Under the pieces are notes generated by a model. The model saw only the letters and a list, made by a program, of their open reading frames with translations, was not told the DNA's origin and searched no databases. A program made the position numbers and the translations under genes. DNA of 64,000 nt from Nautilus pompilius. Taxonomy: Eukaryota; Mollusca; Cephalopoda; Nautilida; Nautilidae. Position 1 is the stretch's first letter; each line of letters begins with the position of its first letter. Location: NCBI GenBank assembly GCA_018389105.1, contig JACATO010001079.1:62001-126000 (forward strand), written 5' to 3'. Shown here in pieces: positions 1-13,100 of the stretch.

Positions 1-357
1 TCTGGAGAGGAAAAACGAGAACTGCTGCTCTTATACGTGACCAGCCTCATCTTCAAAAGGGTAATTTACTAAAGGGTGAGACATTTGGTAGAAAAAAAGA
101 ACTGGGTTACTAGTCAAAGTATAAGAAAAGATTGTGAAAACTTTCATAAAAGTAAATTTTACATTTTTTTTTATTTTTGAAAATTACTGTAATTTAGAAA
201 TTAAATGCAATTTAGAGAGTAACGATTAAAATGAGAGCCATTTGGAATCACACCTGAGACATTATGGAGATGCACCTCCTTTTTTAACATTAAAACATTT
301 TTTTTTTTGGAGAAAAAAAATTTAGTTGCTTGCATGTAGTCTTATTGTGCAATTTAC

Positions 358-516
358 CTGTAAATGCTGAGACGACGTCTTTGAAGTGGACCAAATCTTC
401 CAGCATGACTTTCCCTTTGGGACTTTTATCCCGCTCTTCCGGAGGTCTTCAGCAGCGACGGCTCGCAGATCTCCCATACTACTGTTAGGAAAAGCACCTT
501 CTATGCACTGCGCCAT
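358..516 (-). CDS. Unassigned minus-strand exon candidate
   Basis: Reading leftwards, ATG at 516 opens 53 codons that end exactly at a good donor, TTTACAG|GTAAAT. The peptide begins MAQCIEGAFPNSSMGDLRAV and is not one I recognise. The GC content and CG count are higher than in the flanks, which favours coding or first-exon sequence. A second strong minus-strand donor, TTCAG|GTAAGAAA, lies just upstream at about 527, and a different frame also stays open over the last ~29 codons. It could be the first exon of a gene leaving the window on the left, or a leader exon. Confidence 0.3.
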
Positions 517-2783
517 ATTTTCTTACCTGAACCCAGTCAGGTAATACTTAATAGTTCAACTCTGGATTATGAACAAAAATAATTATATATATATATATAT
601 ATACATACATACATACATTAATTTTTAACCTAAACAGAAAAAAGAACCTATAGTAGTCAATCTATAAGAAATGTAGAAAGTTATCAGAACTTAAATAAAT
701 AGTAAAGCAATCAAGTTGTTTTTTTTTTTTCTTATTGACAAATTCAAGATCCAACAAATAATGATTCTGCTATTACATTAGCAAATTGTTATCTAATGGA
801 TGTGTACAAAATCCATACAAAATTCAGAATTTACTGTCATTTACACTGTAAGACTATAACAATGTAACTACAAAGGAACAGATGTTTACAACTTGTATAA
901 AAACTTTGCAAACCTAAAGTTTTTGCCAAGAACATTCTTTAGACTCTAGTCAAGCAGACCATTCCATGCCTCAACTGCTCTAAGACAAACTTGAGATCAA
1001 ATCAACCACCAGAGTATATTTGAATAACATTAACAAATACACATTCTAGATCCTAATAAACATCTCAAACATACAATATTGTCGTCTGGATGCTGCTCGT
1101 GGCCTGTCTGATAGTTATACTTACTCAACATGGAAAATTTCCCACCTCTCAGCTGAGGAAGAAAGTTATTCTAAGATGTTAATATTATCTTCACAAATAA
1201 GCACACTATGCTTGTGCCACATGTTCCAAATTAGGTCTAGCACCTTCAAATTATAGAAAGGAATCATAACTTGGCTGGTGAGGTCACGTTGCTGCATGAT
1301 ATTATGAATTTCAGACCTTTTCCTCTTGTGCTCAGAATGTTACAATCACATAAGGTGTTCCTATGCTACAGTGGTCTTAACATATACATTTACATTTTAA
1401 CAGACTGAAAGAACAAGGGGGAAGCCTAGTAATACAATTGCTTTGTAAACTTTTTCTTAATCTGCAGCAATGTCTCAATCAGTATGGCTGCCATAGTGAT
1501 GGGCTAGTGTAAGGTGGGAGGGTCAGCAACCTGCATCTCTCTAAAGAATTGAGCACGGCTTCCAGCCAACCAAACCCCCATCCCCCCTTATCAATTTTCA
1601 GAAAATAGTAATTTAAAAGTATTTCAAATTTGAACAATTACCAGATAGATATTTTAACAGAAAACACCCAAATCTGCTGAAATTTGATCACAAGAACATG
1701 GACATTCTACTGAGCCAAATGATGCCTTGTGCCAGTGACAATTCTCAATATTTCTGCTTGTGAATGGTTATCTGATCATTCAGCAGGGCCTATGATGTAT
1801 TTGTATTGTCACATTCTTCAAGATCTGCTATTGGTGAAATAGTTTTCCATTGGCCATGAGCCCAGAGTACTGGAGGGACCTTGACAAAGGCAACATTTTG
1901 TTAGTTACCGGATCCGAATTTCTTTATAGATGAAAGTATCTCGTAGGGCAAAGAGGAGTGAAAGTGCAACTTACACATTGTGTGAAGCCCAGTTATTTTG
2001 CCTGTTGTGTAGCCTCAGTTTAAAATTCAAACCCCAAACAGCTAGCAATGCACTGATGCTTGCTGGGCAGATAAGAATCAAAAAGCGACTCTCATGACAC
2101 ATTATACAGTTTAAATGGCCTACCTGGTGCATTTAATTGCCTATTATTTGACCATATGACTTTTTCACAGATGTAAGCAAACAATAATTATGCGATGATC
2201 TATTTACAAATTAAGGTAAATGAAATGCATGTCTGGCGAGAATAAGGCTCTTTGTTTATATGTCTTCAGCTCTGTCATATCAAGCTCAGGAGAATGTTTA
2301 TGCACAACTAATTCTCTGAGCTAATGTCAAGTTTGATATCATTCTCTGATTTTTGCATTGTATGCAAGTTTCAAACTTATAGACTATTATAAAGACCAGC
2401 TCTTCATGCATTTAACCCACCAGCAGAAAAACAACTCTCACACGTGATCACAGACAAATACACACGTGCACATCTATCCTTAATTATGAAGTAAAAAAAA
2501 AAAAACCAAAACTCATTATTTCCAATAATCTATGTGTAAAAACCCAATAATGAACAACTTTTATCCAAATAACAAAGGGAATATTGTTTTGATACTCCCC
2601 CTTCAATAGTTGAACTGCATTGTAGGATGCACATACTGTATTCGAGTTCTGAGATGGCTGTACCACAGTCTTAAAACTTTTCAGGAAATAGTTTGACATT
2701 TGTCAATAAAACTGTGAGCATCAACACACATTTTAAGAAAGAAATCAAATGAGATGTGAAATAAAATTGTCACAATTAAAGGA
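517..2783. other. AT-rich flank without recognised genes
   Basis: Contains a TA/CATA simple repeat (580-620) and scattered A/T runs. A good minus-strand donor-like site (TTGA|GTAAGTATA, near 1120-1127) has no supporting open frame that I recognise. No recognisable protein or RNA. Confidence 0.5.
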
Positions 2784-2807
2784 CTTCAAAAGAGAGGAAA
2801 ATCGAAG

Positions 2808-2933
2808 ATGGAAATTGAGTCCTTCGCACTCATGAGTTTGGATGAACTCCCTTTGTATCTCATTTGCAATGAGAAATTCGGCAACAACAGAAATTCCAAT
2901 CTAGAGAGGCATTTAAAAAAAAAAACAACAACC
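2808..2933 (+). pseudogene. hAT transposase relic: BED-like zinc finger
   Basis: At the start of a 151-codon open frame is the string LYLICNEKFGNNRNSNLERH, matching the C-x2-C...H zinc-finger segment at the N-terminus of ZBED5/GTF2IRD2/SCAND3-type hAT transposases. The second cysteine has become Asn-Glu context (only one Cys remains), and a poly-lysine/threonine run follows. The rest of the frame, to 3263, is not recognisable and runs into a separate MITE. I read it as a dead fragment, not a gene. Confidence 0.5.
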
Positions 2934-3238
2934 ACACTGCCTTCACCAGAATGTATCCAGGTGGACATATCGGGAAGAGAGCTGCTCGCAGCTACCGCTA
3001 GTCTTGTGGCAACTCAAGGGATTGTGAAGCAAGGAAACCGTTCGAGAGAGCTTCCTCAAAGTATCAGAGCAGCTATCGCCAGTCAGCAGGTTAAAGACCT
3101 TAATTCAGCTCTGAGCCCCTCTGCTGCTGGTGACGGGTTGAGTCGTGTGGTGGGCATGACATCGTCGCACGGGTTGCCGATCTTTGGTGTGAAATGGCAT
3201 CAGAAGAGCAGAGCTGAGTGTCAGCGAGCTGTCCAGAG

Positions 3239-3513
3239 GCAGGGCGGACTGAGAGTATTATAGGCCCCCGGGCATAACTGTTCACTGGGCCCCTTAGTGC
3301 TGATGTCAGAGGCTACAAAGCGCCAGATAAGGGGGAGGGTGGTTTGGGGGTGTGTGTGTGTGTCAATTTCAATAAAAAATTTAAAAATTAGTTGTCTCAG
3401 ACTGCATCTGGAGTATACTGGAGTATCCATTTAATAGAATTTATATGGGAATCTCTTGCAGCTGTGGGCCCCTTGTAGCTATGGGCCAGTGCCCGATGGC
3501 TCAGTCCGCCCCT
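3239..3513. mobile_element. Non-autonomous hAT-like element (MITE) with 8-bp target duplication
   Basis: The left end GCAGGGCGGACTGAG and the right end (reverse complement AGGGGCGGACTGAG) form terminal inverted repeats. Further inside, GGCCCC and CGGGCA motifs are also mirrored. The element is flanked on both sides by GTCCAGAG (3231-3238 and 3514-3521), an 8-bp duplication as made by hAT transposases. At 275 bp with no transposase it must have moved in trans. Confidence 0.75.
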
Positions 3514-4275
3514 GTCCAGAGGTGACACCGAGCACCCATGTGATGAACCGGAACACCTCATCCTCTACACACAAACATACATATATATACTCATTCACAC
3601 ATACATCCAAGACCTTTAGGAAACACCGTGGCAGAATATCCCTCAGATCCGGTACAGGCAGGCTGACTGGCGACACACGGGACCAGACCAGACCAGCCCT
3701 CCCTGCCAACGACGACTGCAGACCGATGTCAGGGGTTTAACCCCCCAAAGCCTGACTGCCAGCGTTGTTGTTCTCCCGTTAATGATGTTAACAGCGACGA
3801 CACCCTAGCCCCTACCCCTGCCACATAGGCCCTCCCTGAGGGATGGAGTCCTCGCCGAAGGGTCTCTTCACGCAAACACCTGGCAGGTGGACCGTGACCC
3901 GGGTCGTCGGTTAATGGTCTGTAACTCCTAGCAAACCCGGGTGTCGGTATCCAACACCAGTGGGGAAAGGATGGGGATGCTGTAGGCAGGAGAAACGGGG
4001 GGGGGGGAGGTTGGACATCGGACCCGAAACCCGTTCGCATGGAGACGGGCAAATACCCACCCATCTTAGGGTAGCGAATGTCCGCCGGGGAGCGGGGCCC
4101 CTACCCCCGCGTTCATTCCTGGCTCCAGTCAGGACTACCACCACCACCACCCCATCGGGCTCTCCCCCCATCCTACAAGCAAACTCCTAACAACACACAC
4201 AGACACAAGGTGTACATACATCCCGTACCCCTACCTTCTTTCCCAGACAATCTTCAAACGGCTGAGGCCTGCGCG

Positions 4276-4330
4276 TGATTGGTCAGTCCTTTGATCTAAT
4301 TGGCTACCGGTATCGACGACTAACCAATCA
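4276..4330. promoter_or_regulatory. Cluster of three CCAAT boxes
   Basis: ATTGG at 4278-4282 and 4299-4303 (inverted CCAAT) and CCAAT at 4324-4328, spaced about 21-25 bases apart. NF-Y sites in TATA-less CpG promoters are typically arranged like this, some 50-150 bases upstream of the start. No convincing TATA box is seen. Confidence 0.5.
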
Positions 4331-4419
4331 GGATCTTCCGCTTTTTCGAGTCTCGCTCGTGTCCTCCCCCCTCCCTCCCCCCCACCATCGCCGCTCCGGC
4401 TGCAGTTACTTCCCTTTAC

Positions 4420-4579
4420 TATGTAAATGACTGCCGCCGATGGTCGAGTACGCATCTGCCGAGTTCCCGCTATTATCATAATATTACAGGGCACATCAGC
4501 TGGCGGTGTGTTCGAGTGTGTGGCGGTGCCGTGCAGACGTCGGGCTTTACTATCGCACGCTGTGGCGCCGGGACTCTCC
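4420..4579 (+). other. Possible RasGRP non-coding exon 1
   Basis: Downstream of the CCAAT cluster, the sequence ACTCTCC|GTGAGTATC offers the best plus-strand donor in the island, ending a hypothetical leader exon at 4579. The exon start is a guess. If right, intron 1 would be about 14.7 kb, to the acceptor at 19295. Other donors in the island cannot be excluded. Confidence 0.3.
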
Positions 4580-7500
4580 GTGAGTATCAGCCGTTCTCCG
4601 CAGGTTGTTGTTCTCCTGACACCCTCCCCACCCGAGTCGTCGTCGTAGTCCCCCCTCCCCGCCTCCTCCCCTCTCTCCCCCCCCCCCGGGGCTTGTTGTT
4701 GGTCGGGGGTGGGGGGAGACACCCCGTCCGTCCGTCCGTGATGACGGGCAGAGAAGAGGGAGATGCGTCTTCTGGTGAACTGTACAAAATGTCGTCTGCA
4801 GCCTCCTCCTCCTCCTGCTGCGGTGGTAAACACTGTGTGTTAAAGGTCTCTTTGGGGGGGGCACGCACCGCGCACCACCCCCACCCCCCCCTCCTCCCTC
4901 CCTCCCTCACCGACCGACCGACCGTCCGTCCGTCCGTTCGATCTGGAACAGGAACTGAGGGAAGTGGAATCCTCGGCTCGCAACACGGATCTGCGTAAAT
5001 GTCGATCCAGGAACTAAATCCCGCAAACGGGAATCGGAGTCCAGCCCAGCCCAGCCCAGTCCTGGACATTCTAGCTGCCGTCCCCACCCAGGTCCAGACC
5101 CACCCCCCCCCCGGGGTTAGTAACTCCAAAACCTGCGACGGCGGTCTCAACTGTTTCCTCCTGTCCCCCTCTTACCGTCCCTACAACAACAACAACATCC
5201 GCCAGCCGCGCGCACGCACCCCCCACCCCCCTCTCCTTCCCCTTTTTCCCTAATTTTTTAATAAACAAGTCGGCCTACAGTGGCCCTGTGTTAGCAGGTC
5301 TTTATACCTTCAAGCCACCTACATCTTAGGCCGAGGATGCGGCGGACAGCATCATCTGTGAGGCTGACTACACGTCCCTGCCCACTGCGGTTGGTTACCC
5401 GATCCCCGCTCCTCTTTGCTTGCGTCATCAACATATTCTCCTTGCAGATACATTTTCTTAAAAGAAATTGCATATAAAGTATTTAATTGCAGGCTATGAA
5501 TCGAGCCCCGTTAGATTGCATGATGCCCCACATCTAGGTGAAACCTGTGCTTGTTTGTTTATCACTACTGGCTTTTTTAAATAAATAAATAAATAAATAA
5601 TTAGAACTTTTTATTAAAGTTTGCAGTACTGCATATTTCGATTTCCTGTGGATGACCTGACCTCCTCCTCCTCACGTCGTACTGGACCATACCATATACC
5701 TTAATGGTTGCATTTTTTAATATATATATATAGTCCCCCCCAAATTTACATGCATGCGGTGCTGCTTCACCTTTAAATCAAAACACAGTGGGAATTTGAA
5801 CACCTATCATGACATGCACAATGAGATAAATTCTCTCTGTGATCATGTACAATCCTCGATCCAGGAGAGGAATTGGTCTAGGATCACCATCCATGCTGCA
5901 AGATAGACTTAAGGAGAAAGGTTCTTGCATGGTATGCTCTCATAGTTCTTCCACGCCGAGCGTTGTTGAAGGGTCTCCAACCCCCCCCCTTTTTCCAGAA
6001 ACTAACCACCTGAAAAAGTTTGATGATATGGATGTGATAATGAAATTGGTGATTTTGCATTTCAAGTAAAAATATCCAAGTCCTTTGTATTTATTTTAAT
6101 TTCGTTTGTGAAAACTTATTTCAGTTTCTCTTCTTCTCAATTTCCATATCTGTTTTTAACAGTAATTGTCTGCTTCACCTTTGTGTCCAGCTCATCACTG
6201 CATATGGTATTGAGAAGTGAATAAAAGCGAATTATGAATGTTCATCAACATGCATAGATAATAGCAGCAGCTTTATTTGTAACTGTCGCAGAAGTTTTAA
6301 AGCATTTTCTTGTGGTAATATGCAGCCAGGTAACAGTGTAATGTGTTAAGTCTATCATATAATTTACCATTGATTTACAGTAATATTTCCTATGATTACC
6401 TGCTCTATATCTAGTTGAAGTTCAACAGGTTTCATTGCAGCCTTCATCTCACGATAACATGACTTAAACGGGACTTATGATAGACATCGTTCATTCATCT
6501 CTGGTGGTTATTTTATTTTTGTTAACCCTCTTCGTCTCATCATGTGTTTGTCATATGATGTAGTTTAATCCAATATTATCCTGACCAGGCTAATTGATAC
6601 GGCCTATTTTAATGTTGGGATGCCCAGCGCTGAGAAATGCGATACATGCCTCATTTTTCCATTGATTATTTTTTCACAAAAAAGAAAGAAGAAAACATAT
6701 TTATTTAGTTCGTGTAAATTTTTAAGGAAATTTGAGGTACTGTTCTTAGCATTACTAGAAGATATCATTCAGATGTTTAGACATCATAGATGACAATGAA
6801 CTGTGAGCATTGATTCAAAAACCTAGCAAAAATAAATTCTCCTTGTACTTAAGACTTCTTTTTCACTGTAGCCTGAAAAGTTCACTGAACATTGTTTCTG
6901 TCAGTCATTCAGAAAGTTAAAAGAAATTATTTCTTTGCGACTAGATTTTAGTTTTAATCCTCGAAATTGTGGACTGGTTTTATGAAATGGGAGAATGGTT
7001 GATTTCTGTGATTTATTCTCTTTCTCAAAATAGCCATGGCTTGAATAATACCCCATGGAAGCTAAGTTAATAGCATGTCATAACAATAGGCTTCTATACC
7101 TGGAATTATAAATAACGTTTGGAAAAACGCAGAATGACTTGTTTAGGGGAGACAACAATCTTTTTATTGACTTTTTAACATTGTGTTTATTTACATATAG
7201 ACTCCTCTTTTAAGTGTATTTAATGTAAGTTATTTTGCCTCTGTGCGTTATTTATTCCATTTTTTAATAAAAGAAGCATTGATACCATTAGGTACGATAA
7301 ATTTACAACAAAAGACATGACAACCAACTGACCAACCCAGATTAAAATGTGTTTAAATAAGAATGATACTGAAAATGTTTTATCACAGAAGAACAAACCC
7401 TCTGTTCCATCTGTTTCCATTATGAAAAATGGCTTCATTTTAATGATGACACAAGATCATCTGGAAACTGCTGTGGATCAAAAGAACGGGAATAACTGTG

Positions 7501-8399
7501 AAAATTTGTATTGCAAAGGCCAGCTGTGACACAGTTGCTGAAGGATTTTTATTGTTATGAATTGTTTATCAAATATTGTACCAGGGAATTGTAGGTTAAC
7601 AATTATTTAATTTCAACAAGTTACTCTTTATTTAATTTAAGTTCCTTTGTCTGAACAGTATTTAGCTTTTGCAGGTTATTTGCCAAAGAGTTTCTTTTTT
7701 AGATATCCTCCAATCTTTGGAAATGCTTCGTTTCCATCACTGTACCGCTGACAAGAATAGGGCACGTAGACTGCTAAAATACATTTTGTTTTCTTATGTA
7801 TTGGCAGAAGAACATTAATAGAAAGCGGTTTTGTAGGAAACAAAATGTGCAGCTTAAAATAGCAATGAGCGTACAATTCATCATTTTTTTTAAAACAAGT
7901 TAATTATTGCAATTTTATGAATTCGTTAAATTATTTCTTAATTTTAATTTCTGTGAATTACCAAATATAACATGCATAGAGCCTATTTCAGCCTGTAATA
8001 ATTAATGCCATATTTGATCTAAAAATGTTTTCAGAATTTTCTAAAAATCTCCAGGTATGAAGGCAAATATATTGGGGAATTCTTTGCTGCAAGTCTTTTT
8101 TTTTTTTTTTTTTTACTTTACATTTCAAATTCACCAACTGTTTTGTTTTGTCTTGGGACGATGTTTTATTACCTCATTTTATGTTTAATAAACCTGGATA
8201 AGAAGAAAAATTATTTCTTTGTGCAATGCTGTATATTCTGAAGTTGTTGCTTCTTTCCAGTATGTAAGGTCTTGTATTTTACTTTGATCTAATCAACAGA
8301 TGAGGTGAGTTCAGTGTTTGAAATAAGTATTTATTCTGTAATCTTACCAAGCATGCTAACTGCTGTATCATTGTGTTGTATATGACAAGGTAGACAACC

Positions 8400-8685
8400 C
8401 TGTTGAGAGAACGTAGTGCCGTGGTTGTCCGTGCATCACAAGGGACCTTGCACTTCTGACTTCAGCAGGGGAAGTGTTACTAGAACTCTTCAGTTATAGA
8501 TGTGGAAGGATAAACTGGATGTTCAGAAGAAATCCATGCGGCTGGCTGGTGAAGAAGAGTGAGAGAACGCCATGTCAGAGAGATGTGCCAAACCGAGTAG
8601 TTCTTACCAGGAATCAAACTTGGGATATCAGCCTTATCAGTCAGTGTTCTAACCACTGGACCACTGCACCACACCTCTGGCTGTA
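8400..8685 (-). repeat. tRNA-derived SINE
   Basis: On the minus strand, a tRNA-like head starts near 8685: GTGGTCCAGTGGTTAGAAC resembles an A box and GTTTGATTCCTGGT a B box of a pol III promoter. The body contains the family core (GGCTGGCTGGTGAAG and GATGTGGAAGGA, read on plus). Several other copies in the window share these blocks. Confidence 0.7.
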
Positions 8686-9902
8686 GTTACAATCAGATTA
8701 AAACATTCTATATATTCCCCTTGGAATTACTTTAATAAGAAACAACAACAACACCAATACAGTTGAGGCCTATAAAAGTTATCAAAATATTAAATTCTAA
8801 ACCTTAATTGTTATTTTCATATCAGCCTCTATCATTTAAGGTTAACTTTAAAAAAAAAAGGACTCCCTATTCTTTTGCTAACATTTCTGTTTTTCCTTCT
8901 GAGCTCTTGAACCAACTTCACGAGGCAGAACACACAACCATTTCTAAGCTACTCTTGTTTTTTCTTTCCAAGTTAATGAAACTACCTGGTTTCAAAGACG
9001 AAATTTTAATTCGCGCAAAATTAAGATGCCTGAATTTTGTTGATTGAATTTTGACTGATGCAGAGTAAGGAAACAAAAGGCAGAAGAATAAATTACAAAC
9101 TTGAATTTCATTATGCGGCTATTTACCAAAATTGTTGACTCTAAGAAGAGGAAGAAGAATGCTTTCTGAAAGTATTAATTTCTAACATCCTGGATTTTCT
9201 ATACCAGCAGTCAGTACAGTTTTTTTTTGTTTTCTTTTGGCTTTTGTCTTGAGGCGCGTGATCTTTACTAGCAAACTGGCTCTGTAGCAGGTAGCTAAGC
9301 AGGAACGACGAGTTTCAGACATCTTTGGAAACCCATAGTGGAAAATATAGGTCACTGTATTGATCCATCAGGATTTTGGAATGGCGTACGAAAATAAATA
9401 TAATTATCTGTCAATTTAAAAAAAAAAATAAATATATATATATATATATATGTGGAAGGAGGAGACTGGTTCTGACCAGGTAACCAGGACGGATATACGC
9501 CTTAAATTTTTGTCCAATTAAAAAAAAAAAAAAATTAATTTTTTTTAAAAAAATAAAATACTGTTGCAATTTTAAATTTAAAGAAGAATTTGTCTCTTCC
9601 CTCTCTACCACCCACCTACCACCACCACCCTGTCCAGTTTTCATCCATGCAGTCAGTCTCGCAGTATTTTCTTTCTTTTCTTTTATAGATAAAAATGGCA
9701 GCGCTTTAATCACTTGGATTGGTTGCTTGAAAAAGAAACCCTTAGTGGGGGTCGTTTGTCTCATCATCATCATCCGGAACTCTGAAATATTAAAGTGCGG
9801 CTAAAATGCAAGGTGCAGGAATCCCCCCTTCTCTCTCTCTCTCTCTCTACCACCCCACCCCCCTCCACACACAAACGCTCTGGTGATATGGAATTTATAT
9901 TT

Positions 9903-10165
9903 AACTGTTTAGTCAGTAGCAGACTGCCGGGTTTGGGGGCTGAGTTTGAATCCAATTTGGTACTGGCTCAATTTGGCATACTTCCCTGGCACGGTTTCTT
10001 TCGGCCAGCCACGTACGTACGTTTTCTCCCACATCTTTCAAAAATGAAGAGCTTTAGTAAGGCTTTCTCTGCTGGAGCATTGGGCCCCGTGCAGCAGGCA
10101 ACTGTAGCTGTATGCTCCCTCACTAGAGTTGTCTGCCTTGCAGATAGATGTCTGTCCACCACCAC
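9903..10165 (+). repeat. tRNA-derived SINE
   Basis: Plus-oriented copy: A-box-like TTTAGTCAGTAGCAGACTGC, B-box-like GAGTTTGAATCCAAT, then CGGCCAGCCACG and TCTCCCACATCT, the reverse complements of the core blocks seen in minus copies. Confidence 0.6.
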
Positions 10166-13100
10166 TACTGCTATTCAGCTTTTCATAATGTGCACCATCT
10201 AACGGCCGTGTGATGTTTGGCCACTCTGTTCATTCTTTATTTATTTTCAAAATATATAAAAAAAAAAATACAGGCAGTAAATTAGAATCATTATTGTTTG
10301 CAAATATGAATAATGTTGCTTTGGGTACTAAAAGGTGTTAATGCGTAATTTTTAAAATGAGCTCATTTACTGTATATTGAAAAACAATTTTTTAATTTTT
10401 AAGAGAATGCATATTGAATCTGTAACTGCTCGGCAGAAGTTACTGGTAAGAATGCTTTCTATCTCTGATGTAGGTAGGCGATGCTGATGTTTCGAATTGA
10501 CTTAAAGGGAAAATTTTCAGCTTCTCCACCCCCCCCCCACCGGCCACTTCTATATAACATTGCCTACCAATTTATTTTTGCAAATAAGCTTTGAATATTA
10601 TTGTATACAATACCGATTTGTCACTAGAAACTAGATATAATTACAGTGGTTTCAGCTGTTATGATCAATACTATTTTAGGCATGTGCAAAAAATACTTAA
10701 CTGTGTGACCTATTCCTGATGGTTCCCAATCTCTTAGAAATGAACCACAAACATAAAACAAAGAATAAAAGGTGGGCAGAACAGGGTGTCCCTGATCTTA
10801 AAAATCAACAGCTATGGTGATCAAAAAAGCTGTGCAGCTGCAAAGGGTAGCTGTGGAGAAAATTCAGGTGTACAAAAAAGATTTATAAGAGGAAGACTGG
10901 TTAGGAGAGGGAGATGTTCTCTGTAGTTAATGGTGGCAGAAAAGGGATTGTTCTGTTGTCTGAGCATGTAATAAAGTGCTGGTGTCAGAATGTAGGTATT
11001 TGGATTGGTAAACTTTTGGCAAGATTCTCTGCTGCCATGTGAAAATATTAAAGTAATAAGCTCAGTGTTTAAATTTTATTTTTGAGGTGTTAATTCTGGT
11101 TTTAGAAATACTACCGATATCCCTTTTGTTTTAAAAAAATTTAGTAGAGCTTGTTCCCAAATTCTCTCCTTAGAGGTTGCATAAAGTGAATAAATTTCAT
11201 GCACAGTAAAATTTCTAGAGAAAGTCTTCAAAAGAAAGGACGTCCTCTATCACACGACGGGTTCTGTACTTAACCCGATCATTTATTACAACCAGTCGAA
11301 GGCATTGAGTTAACTCAGTATCTTCCAGCATGCAAAGTACTAATGAATGAGTTGGTACAGCAGCATTTCACAGCACCCCAGGCCATCTGAAATGGACATG
11401 ATTTTGTTATTTTTTGTTAATAAAATATATTGTAATATTTGGATTGGATTGGATCGGATTGGATGGTCATATGTTCTGGAATGCTAATTTCTGAATAATA
11501 AATATGAACGTGCACCATAATGCAATAGGTTCGACCTCCAAATTTTCACTTTGAGGAGTAGAAAATGTTTAGAGTATTCAGCCTAATCAGATTAGTCTTG
11601 ACAGATATCAAGTACATTAAGTTACAGTTGTTTATTTTACTTCATTTTCTAAATGGAAACAACAAACCAAAATTTTCCATTTTGATGCAAAAGCCTATTT
11701 GCTAAGTCAGCATTTACTGTAACTATACTTTGTACCCCCCTTTCTAAAAATGAAAGTAGGTTCATTCACCATCAACCAACATTGGGATGACCATAAGAGC
11801 CCATCATGCGTGCACCTTTTTTCTCTCTCTCTCTCTCTCGTCTATCCTGGATTATGGAAATGATCTTAGAATGTTGATCTTTTTCTGGGTTAGTTAGGCA
11901 CATGATGATATCATACAGGATTTTAAATGTATATTAAGATCATAGTTTCATGATAAAGGAGATGCATTGTTAGCCAGCCAGGGAGTTGAATTTATTATTA
12001 CCCATTTTGACACCAATGAATGTCTTAGCAGAACAAACATCAGTGTGGTGAATTATGGAAACACTTAGCAACAGTTCCTTAGTTTTAAAAAAATGCAGAG
12101 ATGGTGGTGGTAGGATACTTGGCAGATTTGCAAAAATGTTTCAAACATCTGAAAAAACAACAGTTCTATATTTATGAATGAGCTGATGCCTTATTCAGTT
12201 AGACTCTAAAAATTATTTTGTCCAGTTAGGCAACCTTGAATCATGATCATGCTATGCAATATTCACTGCACACTCTTCAGTGCTGCCTTTGCCAGCAGAT
12301 CCTTGCTCATTGATTAGGACCTGGTTCAATCTGAGTATTACAATGATAACTGCTCAAAGGGAGACCAACATATGAATGTTTGATGTACAATCCTGAATGA
12401 TGGTGATGGTTTCTCATGGTTTATCTGAACGCCCAAATCCCTTTGACTGCCACCGGGTGTTGTTGTATGAGGGTATTATTGACCATTGCATTCAACAGGG
12501 CCTTTTCACAGTTTATTGTGACTATCAGTACCACGGGTGTAACTTCTGCTGGGCCCATTGTTGATATCACTGGTTTGGCAGTAGCATGTATGTGATCAGC
12601 TGATGACTGGCTGACTGTGGTGTTCTTGCGTATGCTTGGTTATACTGGATGCATTACTAAATGAAAGTCAATGGAATGAGAGACATTTTCAGGTTCTTTG
12701 CATATTGTGGTTTGTAATCTTCACAGGTGTGAAATCATATCATTTCCCATCATTTAATTTTATTCAATTTTGTCTGGTGAAAGAGGTTAGCAAGGTTCTT
12801 GATCTAGCTTTTTTTTTTACAACTGGTTATTAAGCATGGTGGGTCTTGAGTAACTTGTGTTGGTATTGGGATAAGATTTGTATTTCACTCAAAGCCATTT
12901 GCAAATGGAACGACATGTGATTCATCCAGAACTGCTAAACCTTCACTGGCAGAACGGACTGCAGTCGCTTTTCTGGGCACTCATTGCACACTTAACGAAC
13001 AGCTTGGTTGGCCTTGGTCATCTGGTCATAGTTGTCTTTTCTCACATTAGAACTGAATGGATACCAACAGACTTTTTGTTAAAACGTGGACTAAGTCACC

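Larger units (their letters stand above)
2940..5420. promoter_or_regulatory. CpG-rich promoter-like island
   Basis: Base composition changes from strongly AT-rich to GC-rich with frequent CG dinucleotides, polypyrimidine and CCGT/ACCG tandem runs (around 4724-4740 and 4911-4937). It is the only such region upstream of RasGRP in the window. Many overlapping open frames here are a consequence of few stop codons at high GC, not genes. It most likely holds the RasGRP transcription start. I cannot place the start exactly. Confidence 0.55.

Noticed and set aside
4231-5268. Many overlapping open frames of 60-200 codons on both strands in the CpG island
   Set aside because: They are low-complexity (Pro, Arg, Gly, Ser rich), overlap on both strands, and follow from scarce stop codons at high GC. 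None has a recognisable domain.
5839-6069. 76-codon frame downstream of the CpG island
   Set aside because: No family recognised and no convincing splice sites at its edges.
8620-8685. Possible tRNA gene on the minus strand
   Set aside because: A- and B-box-like sequences exist but no cloverleaf could be drawn, and the segment is the head of a dispersed SINE.
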